The position numbers and the translations under genes were made by a program. A stretch of DNA of 64,000 nt from Bostrychus sinensis (lineage: Eukaryota; Chordata; Actinopteri; Gobiiformes; Eleotridae): NCBI GenBank assembly GCA_020698575.1, contig CM036251.1:33979288-34043287 (forward strand), in the 5' to 3' direction. The notes beneath the pieces are model-generated. The model did not search any database. It was not told the DNA's origin and saw only the letters and a list, made by a program, of their open reading frames with translations. Each line of letters starts with the position of its first letter. Position 1 is the first letter of the stretch. Positions 36,659-49,500 of the stretch are shown here, in pieces.

Positions 36659-37025
36659 TTCACAACAATCATTTTCTTCCGCTTATTCCCGTTAGGGGTC
36701 GCATGTGACTGGAGCCTATCCCAGTAACTTGTGGCCTTAGGCATGGTACACCCTGGACAGGGGCCACCGTGTTGCAGGGCTGACACAGGCACACAGACAG
36801 ACAGCCATTCACTCTCACGTTCATTCACTAGGGGCAATTTAGAATCACCAATTCACCTAACACATGCATGTCTTTGGACGGTGGGAGGAAGCTGGAGAAC
36901 CCGGAGAGAACCCACGGTAACACAGGGAGGACATGCAGACTCCACCCAGAGAGTTCGTGTGATGGTGTGTTGGTCAGCCTGGGGCTCGAACCCATGATCT
37001 AACGGCTCTGCCATCGTGCACCGCT
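36659..37025 (+). mobile_element. Dispersed teleost repeat (TTCTTCCGCTTATTCC type)
   Basis: Starts TTTTCTTCCGCTTATTCC and continues GGGGTCGCATG, ACACATGCATGTCTTTGGAC, GGTGGGAGGAAGC, GGAGAACCCGGAGAGAACCC and a terminal GGGGCTCGAACCC...GCTCTGCCATCGTGCACC. This is a familiar non-coding dispersed repeat of fish genomes; a related terminal part is at 61250-61335. The family name is not certain. Confidence 0.65.
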
Positions 37026-37347
37026 TTCTCACTAACATTCACAACAGCTATAATATTTTTTGTTGGTTTAGAAAAGAGATTTTGACAATATCCTTTAAAA
37101 AAAAGAGTTTTTTAAAATTTATTTGTAAAAATTCTTACATTCCTTTTACAAAAGACTCTGCAATTATTATAGTACAAATAGGTCTGGAATATACATAATA
37201 CAAACAAGAACAAAGAATTGTCCTGAATAATCAATGCTGGAATAGTGCTGCTGTTAAATTTCAAATATAAAACACTTATATGTTTAAAATATATATTTAA
37301 ACAAAACGATAAAAGTATAAAACATGTACTTGATTGCAAACTGTGAT

Positions 37348-37353
37348 TTTATT
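37348..37353 (-). terminator. rasef: rasef polyadenylation signal (AATAAA)
   Basis: Minus-strand AATAAA about 113 nt beyond the rasef stop codon, a plausible poly(A) signal giving a short 3' UTR. Confidence 0.5.
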
Positions 37354-37364
37354 TCTTACAAAGT

Positions 37365-37370
37365 AATAAA
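37365..37370 (+). terminator. fkbp8: Candidate fkbp8 polyadenylation signal
   Basis: Plus-strand AATAAA about 775 nt after the fkbp8 stop, the first canonical signal I see after it. If used, the fkbp8 3' UTR would include the dispersed repeat and overlap the rasef 3' end. Confidence 0.35.
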
Positions 37371-37465
37371 TATACTGTATGTATACATATAATGTACATG
37401 TGCAGTTTTTTTAACCATATCCCAATCATTTTCAGATTCAGCAGAAGAAATATTACTTATGTAGA

Positions 37466-37568
37466 TTACAGCCCACAGCAGCGGGTCCCAGTCTTTTTAG
37501 GGATCGTCTGGCTGAGTCTGACCTCAGACTGGGACTGGGTTCTCACTCTCACATGTTTCTTCACTTCT
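37466..37568 (-). CDS. rasef: rasef exon 17 (C-terminus)
   Basis: EVKKHVRVRTQSQSEVRLSQ, then TIPKKTGTRCCGL-stop. The double Cys near the end is the expected prenylation site. Acceptor TTTTCTCCAG; TAA at 37466-37468. Confidence 0.92.
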
Positions 37569-40500
37569 CTGGAGAAAACACACAAGCATAGTGAGCTGTT
37601 ACCATTCAGGTGTGACTTTAGTGAATGTTTCATACAGTTTTACTAAAAAAAAAAAGTCCTTTAAAGTAATTTAAGCACCAGTAGTGTGTAAAATTACTGG
37701 ATTTAAAAACAACTTATACAATCAACCCTGTTCTACCTGCACTATAACATACTGTCGATAATACACATGTACTTTAGAATCAAGTATGCTCTCTTCTCAA
37801 TGAGGTCTGACACACTATTTGGTTCAAAACTAACACAAATGCCTATATCTCAAAGTCTCCTGCCTCATACCTTGCCAGATGCAGCACGGCCTCCACCACA
37901 TTTGTTCCCTCTTTGGCGCTGGTTTCACAGAACAGAGCCCCATAAGCCTGCAGGTCAACACATCACATTTATTTAAAGAGTAACTCTATACTCCACCCAT
38001 GTCCAGTAAAATGCTGTAAGTACATGGAGTATAGCAGCATTGCAACTCCAGCTGTTAGTGCTCCTTTTACAGATGCTAAATTCTCATTTCCATATCTAAT
38101 TTTGCACAGTTTCTCATAGTAAAACACACGCAGCATGCTCACAAATGCACCCCTATGATCTTAACAAATCTTCACAATATTGTTTAGGCTGTTTTTGTAT
38201 TTTACTGACAGAATTATTATTGTTCTTTTCTTGAGAGTCTTTTAACCATCAAAAACTTTCATCATTAATGATGTTAAAATTGTTTGCTCTCTTGACTATG
38301 GTTGAAGTTTTCGATATCCTGGGGATTAGACCACGATCAACACTCAACTGAAAAAGTTTAGTGAACACTTTATAGAGCTGTCCTGCACAGTGTCACAGTT
38401 CATCCACCAATGTGTTCTGGGCCAGCAGCCTTCACCGCCTGTCAGCCTGTCAGCCTGTCAGCCTGTCAGCCTGAGAGTCTGTGACACTCTCCTGAGTGAT
38501 CACAATGTTTCTTTCCTGAGAAACAGGAGAAGTCTATCAAATCTGTCAGAAAATGAATTAAAAGGAAGTTGTGATATTCATCAAAAGGTTGTTGAGCTTC
38601 ACAAAATAGGAAGTGGCTATAAGAAAATAGCAAAAACACAGACAGTTCCAATTTCTAACACCAGGGCAATAATTAAAGACTTTAAGTGAGCTGGATGTGT
38701 TCTGAATCAGTCTGGGCAAGGATGTGTGTCTGTCTTGTCCCAACACACTGTCAGTAGGATGGGTCCAGTGGCCCTATAATCACTACTGGAGAACAGCAGA
38801 AGTTAGTTGGGTCTTGGGGCCATAAAGTCTCTAAAACTACAGCTCAGTCACCTACACCACAACAAACTTTTTGGCAGGGGCAAAAAAGCCTCTTCTCTCA
38901 TCCAGAAATCAACTCCAGGGTCTTTGGTTATCCAGACTCTACTGGAACTACAGATTGGATGATGTTCTATGGTCAGATGAAACCAAAACAGTACTTTTTG
39001 GCTTTAAACACCACAGGAAGGTTTGGTGCACACAGAGACAAGCCATATGGAAAAGTATGTCATGGCCACAGTGAAATATGGTGGCAGGTTTTCAAAGTTT
39101 TGGGGCTAATTTTCTGCCAGGACATGGGCATCATGGACTCTATCAAATATCAACAAATATTAAATGAACACCTGATGCCCTTTCTCAGAAAGCTTAAAAT
39201 GGGCCATGTTCGGAGCCAAAACATACATCAAAAAAAGGTTTACTGAGCACAAAATGTGCACTGCCCATCCCAGTCCCCTGACCTGAATCCTACACAAACA
39301 TGCTGGCTGAACTGAAGAGGAGGGTTCTCAAGATTGTACCTGAAGAGATTTTGTATGGGGGAATGGTCTAAGATTCCTAGCCATGTATTCTCCAACCTCA
39401 TCAGTAGTCACAGAAGACTCTGCACTGTTATCTTGGCACTAAGTACTGACTGAAAGAGCCCAATAATAGTGGCACACATATTAAAAAGATATAAAAAAAT
39501 TAAAATAATAAAGAGATGGTTTTTCAAAGTATTTTTTTGCCATTTTTTATCAAGGGCCAATATCAATGGAGAGTGCTGTATCACTAAAGCATCATTTACA
39601 CAGCTTATCAGATAAAAAGGTTGTCTAGGTGTCAGTTACTCTTTAGAGGAACACAGGTACACACCTGGGCCAGCTTCTCGCCGTGCTGAGTGCTGACACA
39701 GCTGTTCTCTGGAAGAGCCTCCCTCAGGTCCAGCTTGTTCCCAATCACACACATGGGGATCTTCTCCTCAGCAGAGTCCTGGGTAAAGAAAATACAGCAG
39801 TGGTCTTTAATATGGTCAGCACTTGCACTTATTTGGTACTTGGTGAATTCAGACCTGGATCTGGTCCATCCAGGCCCTGACGTTGAGGAAGCTGCTCTCT
39901 GATGTTACGTCATACAGGAGCAGGATGCCGTGAGCTTTCCGGAAGTAAGTTCTGGCCATACTGCGAAACCTTCAAGAAGGAAAGAAAATCTGTGTACTAT
40001 TCAACACCAGTGTAGACAATACCATGTTAAAAAAGTAATTAGAGCAATCTGAGGGTGACCAAAAGTTGAATGCCAACAGAGGTGAGTAGATGGAACTGCA
40101 ACTACCAATATTATAGAGCATTTATATACATTTTTCAATATTCTCATTCATGTTAGTTCTCATGACCTCTCAGACTTATTTGACGCATCTGGTGGGAATG
40201 ACGCCACTGGCACCTCTCTTTTCACTAGCATGTGCTCTTAACTGCGACTTTTCCCTGCTCTGTGGAAATTTGTACAAAACCATGTCATCAGTATAGTAAT
40301 ACAAGTTTTTTTTTTTTTTTATTACTGCAGAGGCTGTTTGTATACAAAATAAAAAGAAGAGGCCCAAGTATTGAACCCTGGGGCACTCCCTTATATAATA
40401 TACAGTAATATTTAGTGAGGCAGAAATGACACAATTTACCTGCACACATTATGTTCTGCCTGAGAGGCAACTGCTGAACCATCCCACTGTTTGTTCAGAC

Positions 40501-43500
40501 AAATCGGTAGTGCAGTTTATTATCCAAAGCCTTGATAAAGTCATTCACTATTTTTGAAGCTGCTATAATTGTACTTTGATGGAAATGAATTCAAAATGTT
40601 GTTTTTAATCAAGGAGTCCTTTGCTTGCTGACTTACAAGTGACTTTATTACATTTACCTATACTGACAATTTAGAAATTGGCTTATAGTTGTTTAAATTG
40701 GCAGGATCGCCTCCCTTTAGAAGGTGGACAACATAGGCAGAATTCCAGACAGGGAACAGTTAATTAGTGGCCAGTGAAAGGTTCATTAAATATGCAATTG
40801 GGGTGGCTAAAAAATCTGCAGCTATTTTTAGAAGTAAGAGGGTAGAGTGATTATTTTTTTTAGCATCCAAAGCTTTCAAGGCCTTCTGTAGCCTACTTCA
40901 CCTACTGTTATTGTCCTGAAAATAAATGGCTGAGTTGAGGTAAATTAATTCAGAGAACAAACAGAGGGTGGACAGACATCAGGTTTATGTAAAGATTTAT
41001 AAAGTGAGCTAGAGGCTATAAAATGTTTTTTAAAACTATTTTATGACTATCAACAATGATTAACTCAGACTTTTTTGTACTTTAGTTAATGATTCAATTG
41101 TTTTCCAGAATTTGAGTTTTATTTTATTTTTTTACTTTTTGATGTTTCAGATAGAAAACGGCTGGCTTTGGTGTCTCAACTTTTAACTGTGCATAAATTA
41201 TGTAGAGTACAAAATTTTTTGCAGGTTTTGATTTTCTAGCTCGAGCCCAAACCTGACTCTGTTCAAAATGAAGGTTGGACAGTTCGTTGCTAAACCAGGT
41301 ATTGTTTCACCCTTGGACTGTGAGCTGTGCTTACTGATGACCTGTGAAGCCTTCATAAAAGAATATCCATGCAGTTTCGACATCAGCTATGCGACTAATA
41401 TTTCTCCAGTCAAAATCATACAGGTCATATAGAAAACCTTATTCTGAGAACTGTTTTATTTAACTTGGACAGGCCCAGGACTGTAAAAACACTAATACAT
41501 TCTAGTTTTCAACAAACAAAAGGACGCTTAAAAAAAAAAAAAAAAAGACTTTTGTCACTAAATTTATTTACATTGTCATTATTTTCATCAAAAAATGTCC
41601 ATCATACTCAATGTACTTTGAATTACATGACATAAACTTGTATGGTGATTGTATATGGATTTTGGAAGCTTTGTCGCTGGGTCAGTTGCACCATGAATTG
41701 TTTAAAAAAAAAAAGAAAAAGAAAAAGTGACCCAGTTTTTAGATCTAGACATGTAGTCACCCTAAAAATGAAGTGTAAAAACTAGAGCTGTAACAACTTA
41801 TCAGATGAATCGATTACCAACATAATCGTCAACTAATTTCGTAATGGTTTAATTGTTAATTGGGGTATTCATAGACTCTGAAACATGCCATGTGCTGAGA
41901 GAGGAGGGTTTATTACAAAGACAGAGCAGTGAAGCAACAAAAACAATGTACATTTTGTGTTTTATATTAAAAATGTCTAAAATAGTCATAGCTTTGTCTG
42001 ATTCAAATTTTGTAAAAAATAAAAATAAAAAAAGTGATTTTTGGTCGAATTATCAATTTTTTTTTTTAACAGGAACTATAAAACTCCTCAAGTTTTAATC
42101 ACTTCACTCACACCTCACAATCCAATTATTAATTGAAACAATAATAGACAGATGAATCGATTATCAAAATAATCATTAGGTGCAGCCCTAGTAAAAATGT
42201 CAGCTTTGGTTAGCGTCGTGAGCTAGCGGTACATGCAGTTTTTGTTATGCTAATTGAACTAATTGAAAATACATGATTTGCTTACATTGTAAATTTAAGT
42301 TCCAGTGTCCACTTGGCAGCGTATTCGCTGATGTATTCAGTTGATTGCTAATTGCTTACTTAGGTAGCAAAAACTGTTAATTCAGACATAATGAATGCCA
42401 TATTATATTGCATGTATTGCAACTAATAGCTGTAGCCTATTTTCTGTGTATTTCAAAGCTTTATAGAAAGAAAATTCAGTTATGAGTTACAACTGTTGGT
42501 CAAAAAAAAAATCTACAAAATCAACCCAACTTGCCTGTAACTGTCTAGCTGGGTAGCTCAGATATGTCTAGTGAGGACATTACATTTCAGAGACAGTAAT
42601 GATGTTGTAGTAAAATAAATGTATATTACTCCCAAATCACAGTAACTAGTAATATATAATGTATTGTGGGAGTAACTTGCCCAACATTGTTCAACACTAC
42701 TAATCTACTACACAAAATTATTATCAGATTAAAAGTATTGAATTTAAATGTGCTATGTACTACTACTAACCTTACAAAAAAGCCACAAGGACTATATTAC
42801 GATTCCTGGCTTCTTTTAAAATATGGCTCCAGTAAAAAAAAAAAAATCTGTGAATACTTCTTTACATGTTAGCTATAGATAATTACCTCCCCAGTCCAAT
42901 AGGACATTACCTCTCCTGTCCAGCAGTGTCCCAGATCTGGAGACTGGTCTTTTTCCCGTCCACCAACATCTTCTTTGTTTGGAAGTCCACCCCTGAGAAG
43001 CAAACACGCTGTGAGGCTGACTGTGAGGCGTACATACAGTACAGTACATACAGTACAGTACATACAGTACATACAGTACAGTTCAGTATACTTACCCAGG
43101 GTAGTGGGAATGTCTCCTCTGAACTCATTCAGTGTAAGTCTGAGAAGGAAGCTGGACTTGCCTGCTCCAGCATCTCCAGCTAAAACCAGCCGATACATGG
43201 GAGCAGGCTCGTCACTCTCAACTATGTCCGCTTCAAACAGCTGTGGAGTATTAACACAATTATTACAATCATTAATGAATAACAACCATTATAGCATGAT
43301 TCAGAAAAAAAATCATGTGCAAACTTATTTTATTGAGTTAAAAGCATTGAAAGTGCTCAGAACCTAATACACTATAATAACAATTCAACCTGGAGAGAGT
43401 CAAACAGAGATGAAATGCATACATTAGAATTGCTTTGTTGCATAAAGCATTATTAAACATTTGGTGCTTAGACCTTGGCAGGAAAGGCATTGTGCAATGG

Positions 43501-46500
43501 TGAATAATGTTAAGGTGCAGTAAAAGTGGGGGGCTGCAGGCCTGGACAGACAATGACGCGTAACACGCTCACATCAGCCATGCATACAGTGCTTTAAGGG
43601 CATTCCAGGCCTGGGTACAGTACGCTTGGTCTGGTGTGAGTACACACATAAACTGCAGTAGTTTCTTAGGCCAAAGAACAAAAAAGACTGATTTATTTTA
43701 CATTTCCACTTACATTATAAGAAAACACTAGAGTGCACTTTTTACCTTTGTAGAGAAAGCAGAGAGACGTCTGCGAATAGAAGATCTCATAGAACTATTT
43801 CTGCTCAATGACACAGACTGATCAGCTTCACACATGATCTCAGAGACCTGCAGCACACAGAAGACATGTTACACACAACACCTGCAGCACACAGACATGT
43901 TACACACAACACCTGCAGCACACAGACATGTTACACACAGCACCTGCAGCACACAGACATGTTACACACAGCACCTGCAGCACACAGAAGACATGTTACA
44001 CACAGCACCTGCAGCACACAGACATGTTACACACAGCACCTGCAGCACACAGACATGTTACACACAGCACCTGCAGCACACAGACATGTTACACACAGCA
44101 CACAGACATGTTACACACAACACCTGCAGCACAGACATGTTACACACAACACCTGCAGCACACAGACATGTTACACACAACACCTGCAGCACAGACATGT
44201 TACACACAACACCTGCAGCACACAGACATGTTACACACAGCACCTGCAGCACACAGACATGTTACACACAACACCTGCAGCACACAGACATGTTACACAC
44301 AACACCTGCAGCACAAAGACATGTTACACACAACACCTGCAGCACACAGACATGTTACACACAACACCTGCAGCACACAGACATGTTACACACAACACCT
44401 GCAGCACACAGACAACACATGTTAAAGATCAATTTAAAGGTAGACAGTGCAAGCAAAGAAGCCTTTACTGCTTATCCTTGTTTTTTTTCTTCTCACGTTT
44501 CATTTTGTAGCTATATTGTGTGGTAACCATATATTTATGCGTAAAACAGCATGGCCACCTATTGTTATGGACTGATGTTGTGTGAGTGTTGTTATAACCT
44601 CCACATCAGACGCGTAGTGCGACCCTCTGCTGTCATCACTGTCATAGTTACTGACTGGGCTCTCGACTGAGTCCATGGGCAGAGACACTCCACTGTCTGC
44701 TGGCCAGAACCTCTGCTGACTGCCATCCACCAACAAGCTGCTTCAACACAAACTGCTATTAACTCTGACAAGTCAATCTACAAAGTTACTGAGGTGTAGA
44801 GGAGCTCAAAATACCTGCTGTGGTTCAGTGTGCTCTGTCGCAGCGGCTTGATCCTCCGGTCCGGGCGCTCACTCTGGGGACGGCGCTATAGGAAAGATTA
44901 GGCCTGTCAGGGGGAAAGTTTTATAATCTTTGGTATGCTGGCATGTGCGGGTATGAGGAAGGACTCACCCTCCTTTTAGAAGACACCACTTCACCTGCCA
45001 ATGCTGAACGCAGACTGTCATTACTGTCATACAACTGCTGGTTCATTTTCCTAATAGTTCACACAAGGAAACACAAGGGAGAAGCTACACGTAAGTTAAC
45101 TGTAACAATATGTGATTTCAGCTAGGGGTTAGTAAAATAATAAACAATTATACAAAGAAAGGCTAATATGAAAAAGATTTTTAGTGATAGTGGTAAGTTT
45201 TTGCACTGATATTGTGATAAAACATTTAATTCCCCCAAATGTTTGATTAACCTGGACTTTTAAATGGCCAAACTAGGTTTTATGAAATTTTGTAAACTTT
45301 TCTGAAATATGCTGAAGAAAAATTGGAGATTGCAATATGATTGATGTTGTCCTAATTGTGTCAGGACCAACTTGTATGCTGTATTTATTGTTATGTTAAT
45401 TATTTTTATTTCTTAGCACTCAATATATTTATAGGTCTATATTTGTTTTTGTTTTTTTTTAATTAATTTTCTTGGTTGGTTCATACGTGTTTTTCAATGC
45501 AAGTGTAGGAAGCCTGGTTTGGGACAGGCTTCTTTTTCTTTCTTTTAAATAAACTTTATTTATGAAAGTTTTTATTTATACAGTCATATGTAAAAGTTTG
45601 GGCACCCCTCCGAGGTTGCATAATAATTTAATCTGTCTTTACAAAACAATATCACAGAAGTATGTCATTCATTTTCTAGTGACATCTGAGTTCTAGGGTG
45701 TTTTCCTAACAACAATTTTTAGTGTAGCAGTATTTAGATGTATAAAATAAAATGAAATGTGAAAAAAATCTCAGTGCAAATAATAAATGAAAAATACCAT
45801 TCCCACCACTCCTCGTCTCTCTGGTATTTTTCTTGGCCTGCCACATCTGGCCTTAACATCAGCTTTGCCTGTGTCCTTCCATTTCCTGATTACCACCTTA
45901 AATACCTTTTCTCATTATTGAATGCACCTGTCTATGAAGTTCAAGTCTTAACTAACTAACTAACTAACAAGTTTTGTGCTGCAAGTAATCTATTTTGAGA
46001 AGTTACATGCATTCAAATCTGCAAACTTATAAAGGTGCCCAAACTTTTGCACAGACATTTTTTCATATTTCATCTAATTTCATACATCTAAATACTGCTA
46101 CACTAAAAATTGTTGTTAGGAAAACACCCTAGAACTCAGATGTCACTAGAAAATGAATGACATACTTCAGTGATAATTTTTCGTGAAGACAGAGCAAATT
46201 ATTTTGCAACCTCAAAGGCATGCCCAAACTTTTATATTTGACTGTAGATATAAAAACCTTCATAAATAAAGTTTATTTTAAAAAAAAACTGACTTTTACC
46301 CTGTCCCAGACCAGGCTTCCTACACTTCTACATACAAAATGGCCAGGAAAACTAGGTTTTGTCAGACTCACAATGCTTGGGTCAGCTTTGTGGAAATGAA
46401 AAGAGGAGAAAATAAGACTTGATGAAGATTGCCAGCTTTGCTCCCAACATAAGAGAGAGAACAGCACTGTTGTCATGTAGAAAGGAAAGACGTACTGCAG

Positions 46501-49500
46501 GATGTGAAGGTGTTCAGAGTAAGACTGGGATTCGTCCACCATCCTCCTCAGCTTCTCTGCATCTCTGCGGAAACAAATGCACTATACTGACTTACTGCAC
46601 CACATACATACATAGTTAGGGTGAGGCTCAGACAGCTCTTCACCTGTGCTGCTGAGCTTTCTGATCTGCACACGTGTTCTTGAGTTGGTCCAGCTCCGAG
46701 TGCAGAACAGATATGTAGGTCTGTGCCTGAATCAGCGAGGCTCGCAGCTCTTCATTTTCCTGCAGAAGAGAGAAAGGATTACTACAACCACAGCAGTTCT
46801 GAGCAGCTCCAGAATCTGGCCTTACCAGAGACAAAGAGCTGATCTGTCTGTTCAGTCTGGCCTCTTTAGACTGGGTTAGTTTAGTTTCTTCTTGGCTCTA
46901 AGTGTGGTAAACACATTTGACATTAAATTAATACATTTACTTATGTTTCCATTGATTAAATGACAACTATTCTGTGGTCTTATTTGGATTTGTTTTCTTA
47001 TGACAGAAACTATATTACCTAACACACTGAAAGTATTCATTTTAAAAACATTTCAATACCACCTTTAGTGCACTAAGTGGATGATCTTAAATTAACTTAT
47101 CAAACAAATGTAACGTGCATTCTTATTAAAGCATATTGCTGCCATGTTACTAATGATATCCTGGTATTGGTTTACCACTGGGTTACATCCTCTCACCCTT
47201 ACTGTTCAGTTCTACAACAATGACTGTGAGAGCCATCCAGACAGCTGCTCACTCATCTAATACTCACATGATGTTGCAATTGCAGAGCTTGTAAATAATA
47301 ATGAGGCAGACTATAGAGCAGTGGTTGATATATTTTGTTGTTGGTGCACATATAATGTGCTGTTTTGGTAAACAATCCAACAAGTGAAATTGCACCAGAA
47401 TGTAAATCTTGGTACAATTATTGATAACACACTGTGAAAGAATCCCAACACCAGCAGTGTTACATTTACCAAAACTCAACTGCGGACTTAAAAGTTTCAG
47501 TGTTGACTATTCAATGCACAGCGTTTTATAAAGGTTTTATAACCTATAACCTATAACCTTAACATTTTGTACCCAATGCTGGGATGTAGCATTGTCTCTG
47601 CAAAACAAAAATAAACTGGACAGAGGTTCAAATTAGTATCAAAATCAAAGGGAGACAAATGGACAGTATCTAATATCTGACTCACAAGTACACAGTGAAT
47701 CTGGTGCAAAAGACTGCTGCAGACCACAGCGCCTCCCTGTGGACTGAGTGTGAACTCTTGCCTTCAGGGCGCAGGTACATGATGCCCAGGATGACGACCG
47801 AGAACGGCCTCACTTATAGCACTATAGCATAGTATAGTATAGTGTAGTATGTTTTACAAAATATATGCATGTGACAGTTATCTTTGGGCATGTCCTTATC
47901 TTGTAACAAGAAAAAGCTTCATGTCGGGGGTTAGTACTAACAGATTGAGGGCTTAGAAGCAGAACAGCGTGCAATTTTACAGAATTTACAGGAGGGCCCA
48001 AACAAATTTTCATAAAAATTGAAATTGAAAATCAGCTGCTGCTGCCTCAAACCAAACACAATATTCAATATTTTTGTGTTATCAAATTGAGAATATTTTT
48101 GAAATTAATAAAATATTTTATTAAACTTTTAAAAAAATGGCAAAAATGAGAGATATGCCTTTTTGACACTAACATTTTCCTAATAAATGTATGGAATAAA
48201 CATGTAGAACTGGGGCGTCTGTGAGTAAACAACTGGAGACAAAACTTAAACAGCATTTATATCTTATTTTACCCATGTTTCTCATGACACAATTTTGTTT
48301 TATGTATAAAAACAATGTGGGACTCCTCCATTTCTGATTTCTGTAACTGACATTAAAGTTCGCAGGTGCCTCTTGGCCAGGACACTCTTGCAAAATAGAT
48401 TTTTATCCTAAACAAGACTTGTCTACTTTTAGTAGTTTAAATATAAATAAATAAATACATGCTTATTTTTGTAGTTAGACAGTGCTTTACTCTGATGATG
48501 CGTTTACACTGAACGCAAATGAGGCGTCTGGCGGGAGTGATTTCCATGTTAAATCTATGTAAAAGTGTGTTTAGACGCGAATAAAAGTCCTGCAGTGTGA
48601 ATGATGTGAATAGTGTGGCGCAAATCAAGCAAATCGCGAGTGTGGTGCGAATGATGCGAATTGAGTGTTAGAGTTAGGGTTTAGGTAGTGTTTGACGCGC
48701 GAGTCCTGCGAACAAGCGAAGAAGCAAATTGGCGAATCAAGCAAACATCGCAGATTCGTGTCCAGTGCTCTGTTTGCTGAAGTTGAAATATTTGAACTTT
48801 GATGAATATTTGCGGGGTGTTAACCAATCAGGGACTGCTGTAGCAGTGATGTGGTTAGGTACGGCATAACAGGAGCAGATCCCTGCAGCAGAGATCCAGC
48901 AAAAGAATCATCAAGGCTTCAGCGTGAAGCTGGAGCTATAAGCTACAGCCTACAGCAGCTCTTCTACTTTTATAAAGACAGGAATAAAAAGGATCTATTC
49001 CTAAAACAGCACTGACAGAAAACATTATAAAAATAAATAGCTGTTTAGGCTCTGTATGACTGTGCTGTGGTTATAGCTGTGTTATCTGTGATACAAGCCT
49101 GTGACAGTGGCTTGCTCTGATCATTGTGACAACAAGAGCATACAAATAAACAAAATTAAATATAAAGGAGGGTTAACTTTACCAAAATAACCTATTGAGA
49201 TGTGCTCGTTATATTAGCAGTTATTGTACTCTCCAGAACAACAGAAAATACAGAGCCTGTGACTAGACCCGACCCCAAAACCGCTAGAGAGAGCTAATGT
49301 ACAAGAAATAACCCCAGGTGTCTCAGCTCTGTCTCTGGGGTTAATGCTGCTGTACAGCAGCAGTGTCCTGGGGAGAGGTCCTCGCAGCCTCATTCAATTC
49401 AATTCAATTCAATTCAATTCAGATTTATTTGTATATCCCAGTATCACAACAAAAGTCGCCTCAAAGGGCTTCACAACAGTTGATCAAACATAAACACACA

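Larger units (their letters stand above)
36592..37465. other. Convergent 3' region of fkbp8 and rasef
   Basis: 875 bp between the fkbp8 and rasef stop codons. A dispersed fish repeat (36659-37025) fills nearly half. A minus-strand AATAAA lies at 37348-37353 and a plus-strand AATAAA at 37365-37370, so the two 3' UTRs may abut or overlap. Confidence 0.6.

Noticed and set aside
43834..44526. CRISPR-like regular repeat or a 230-codon repeat protein
   Set aside because: Units are contiguous without spacers and the host is a eukaryote; the frames are an artefact of the 31-bp tandem repeat in an intron.
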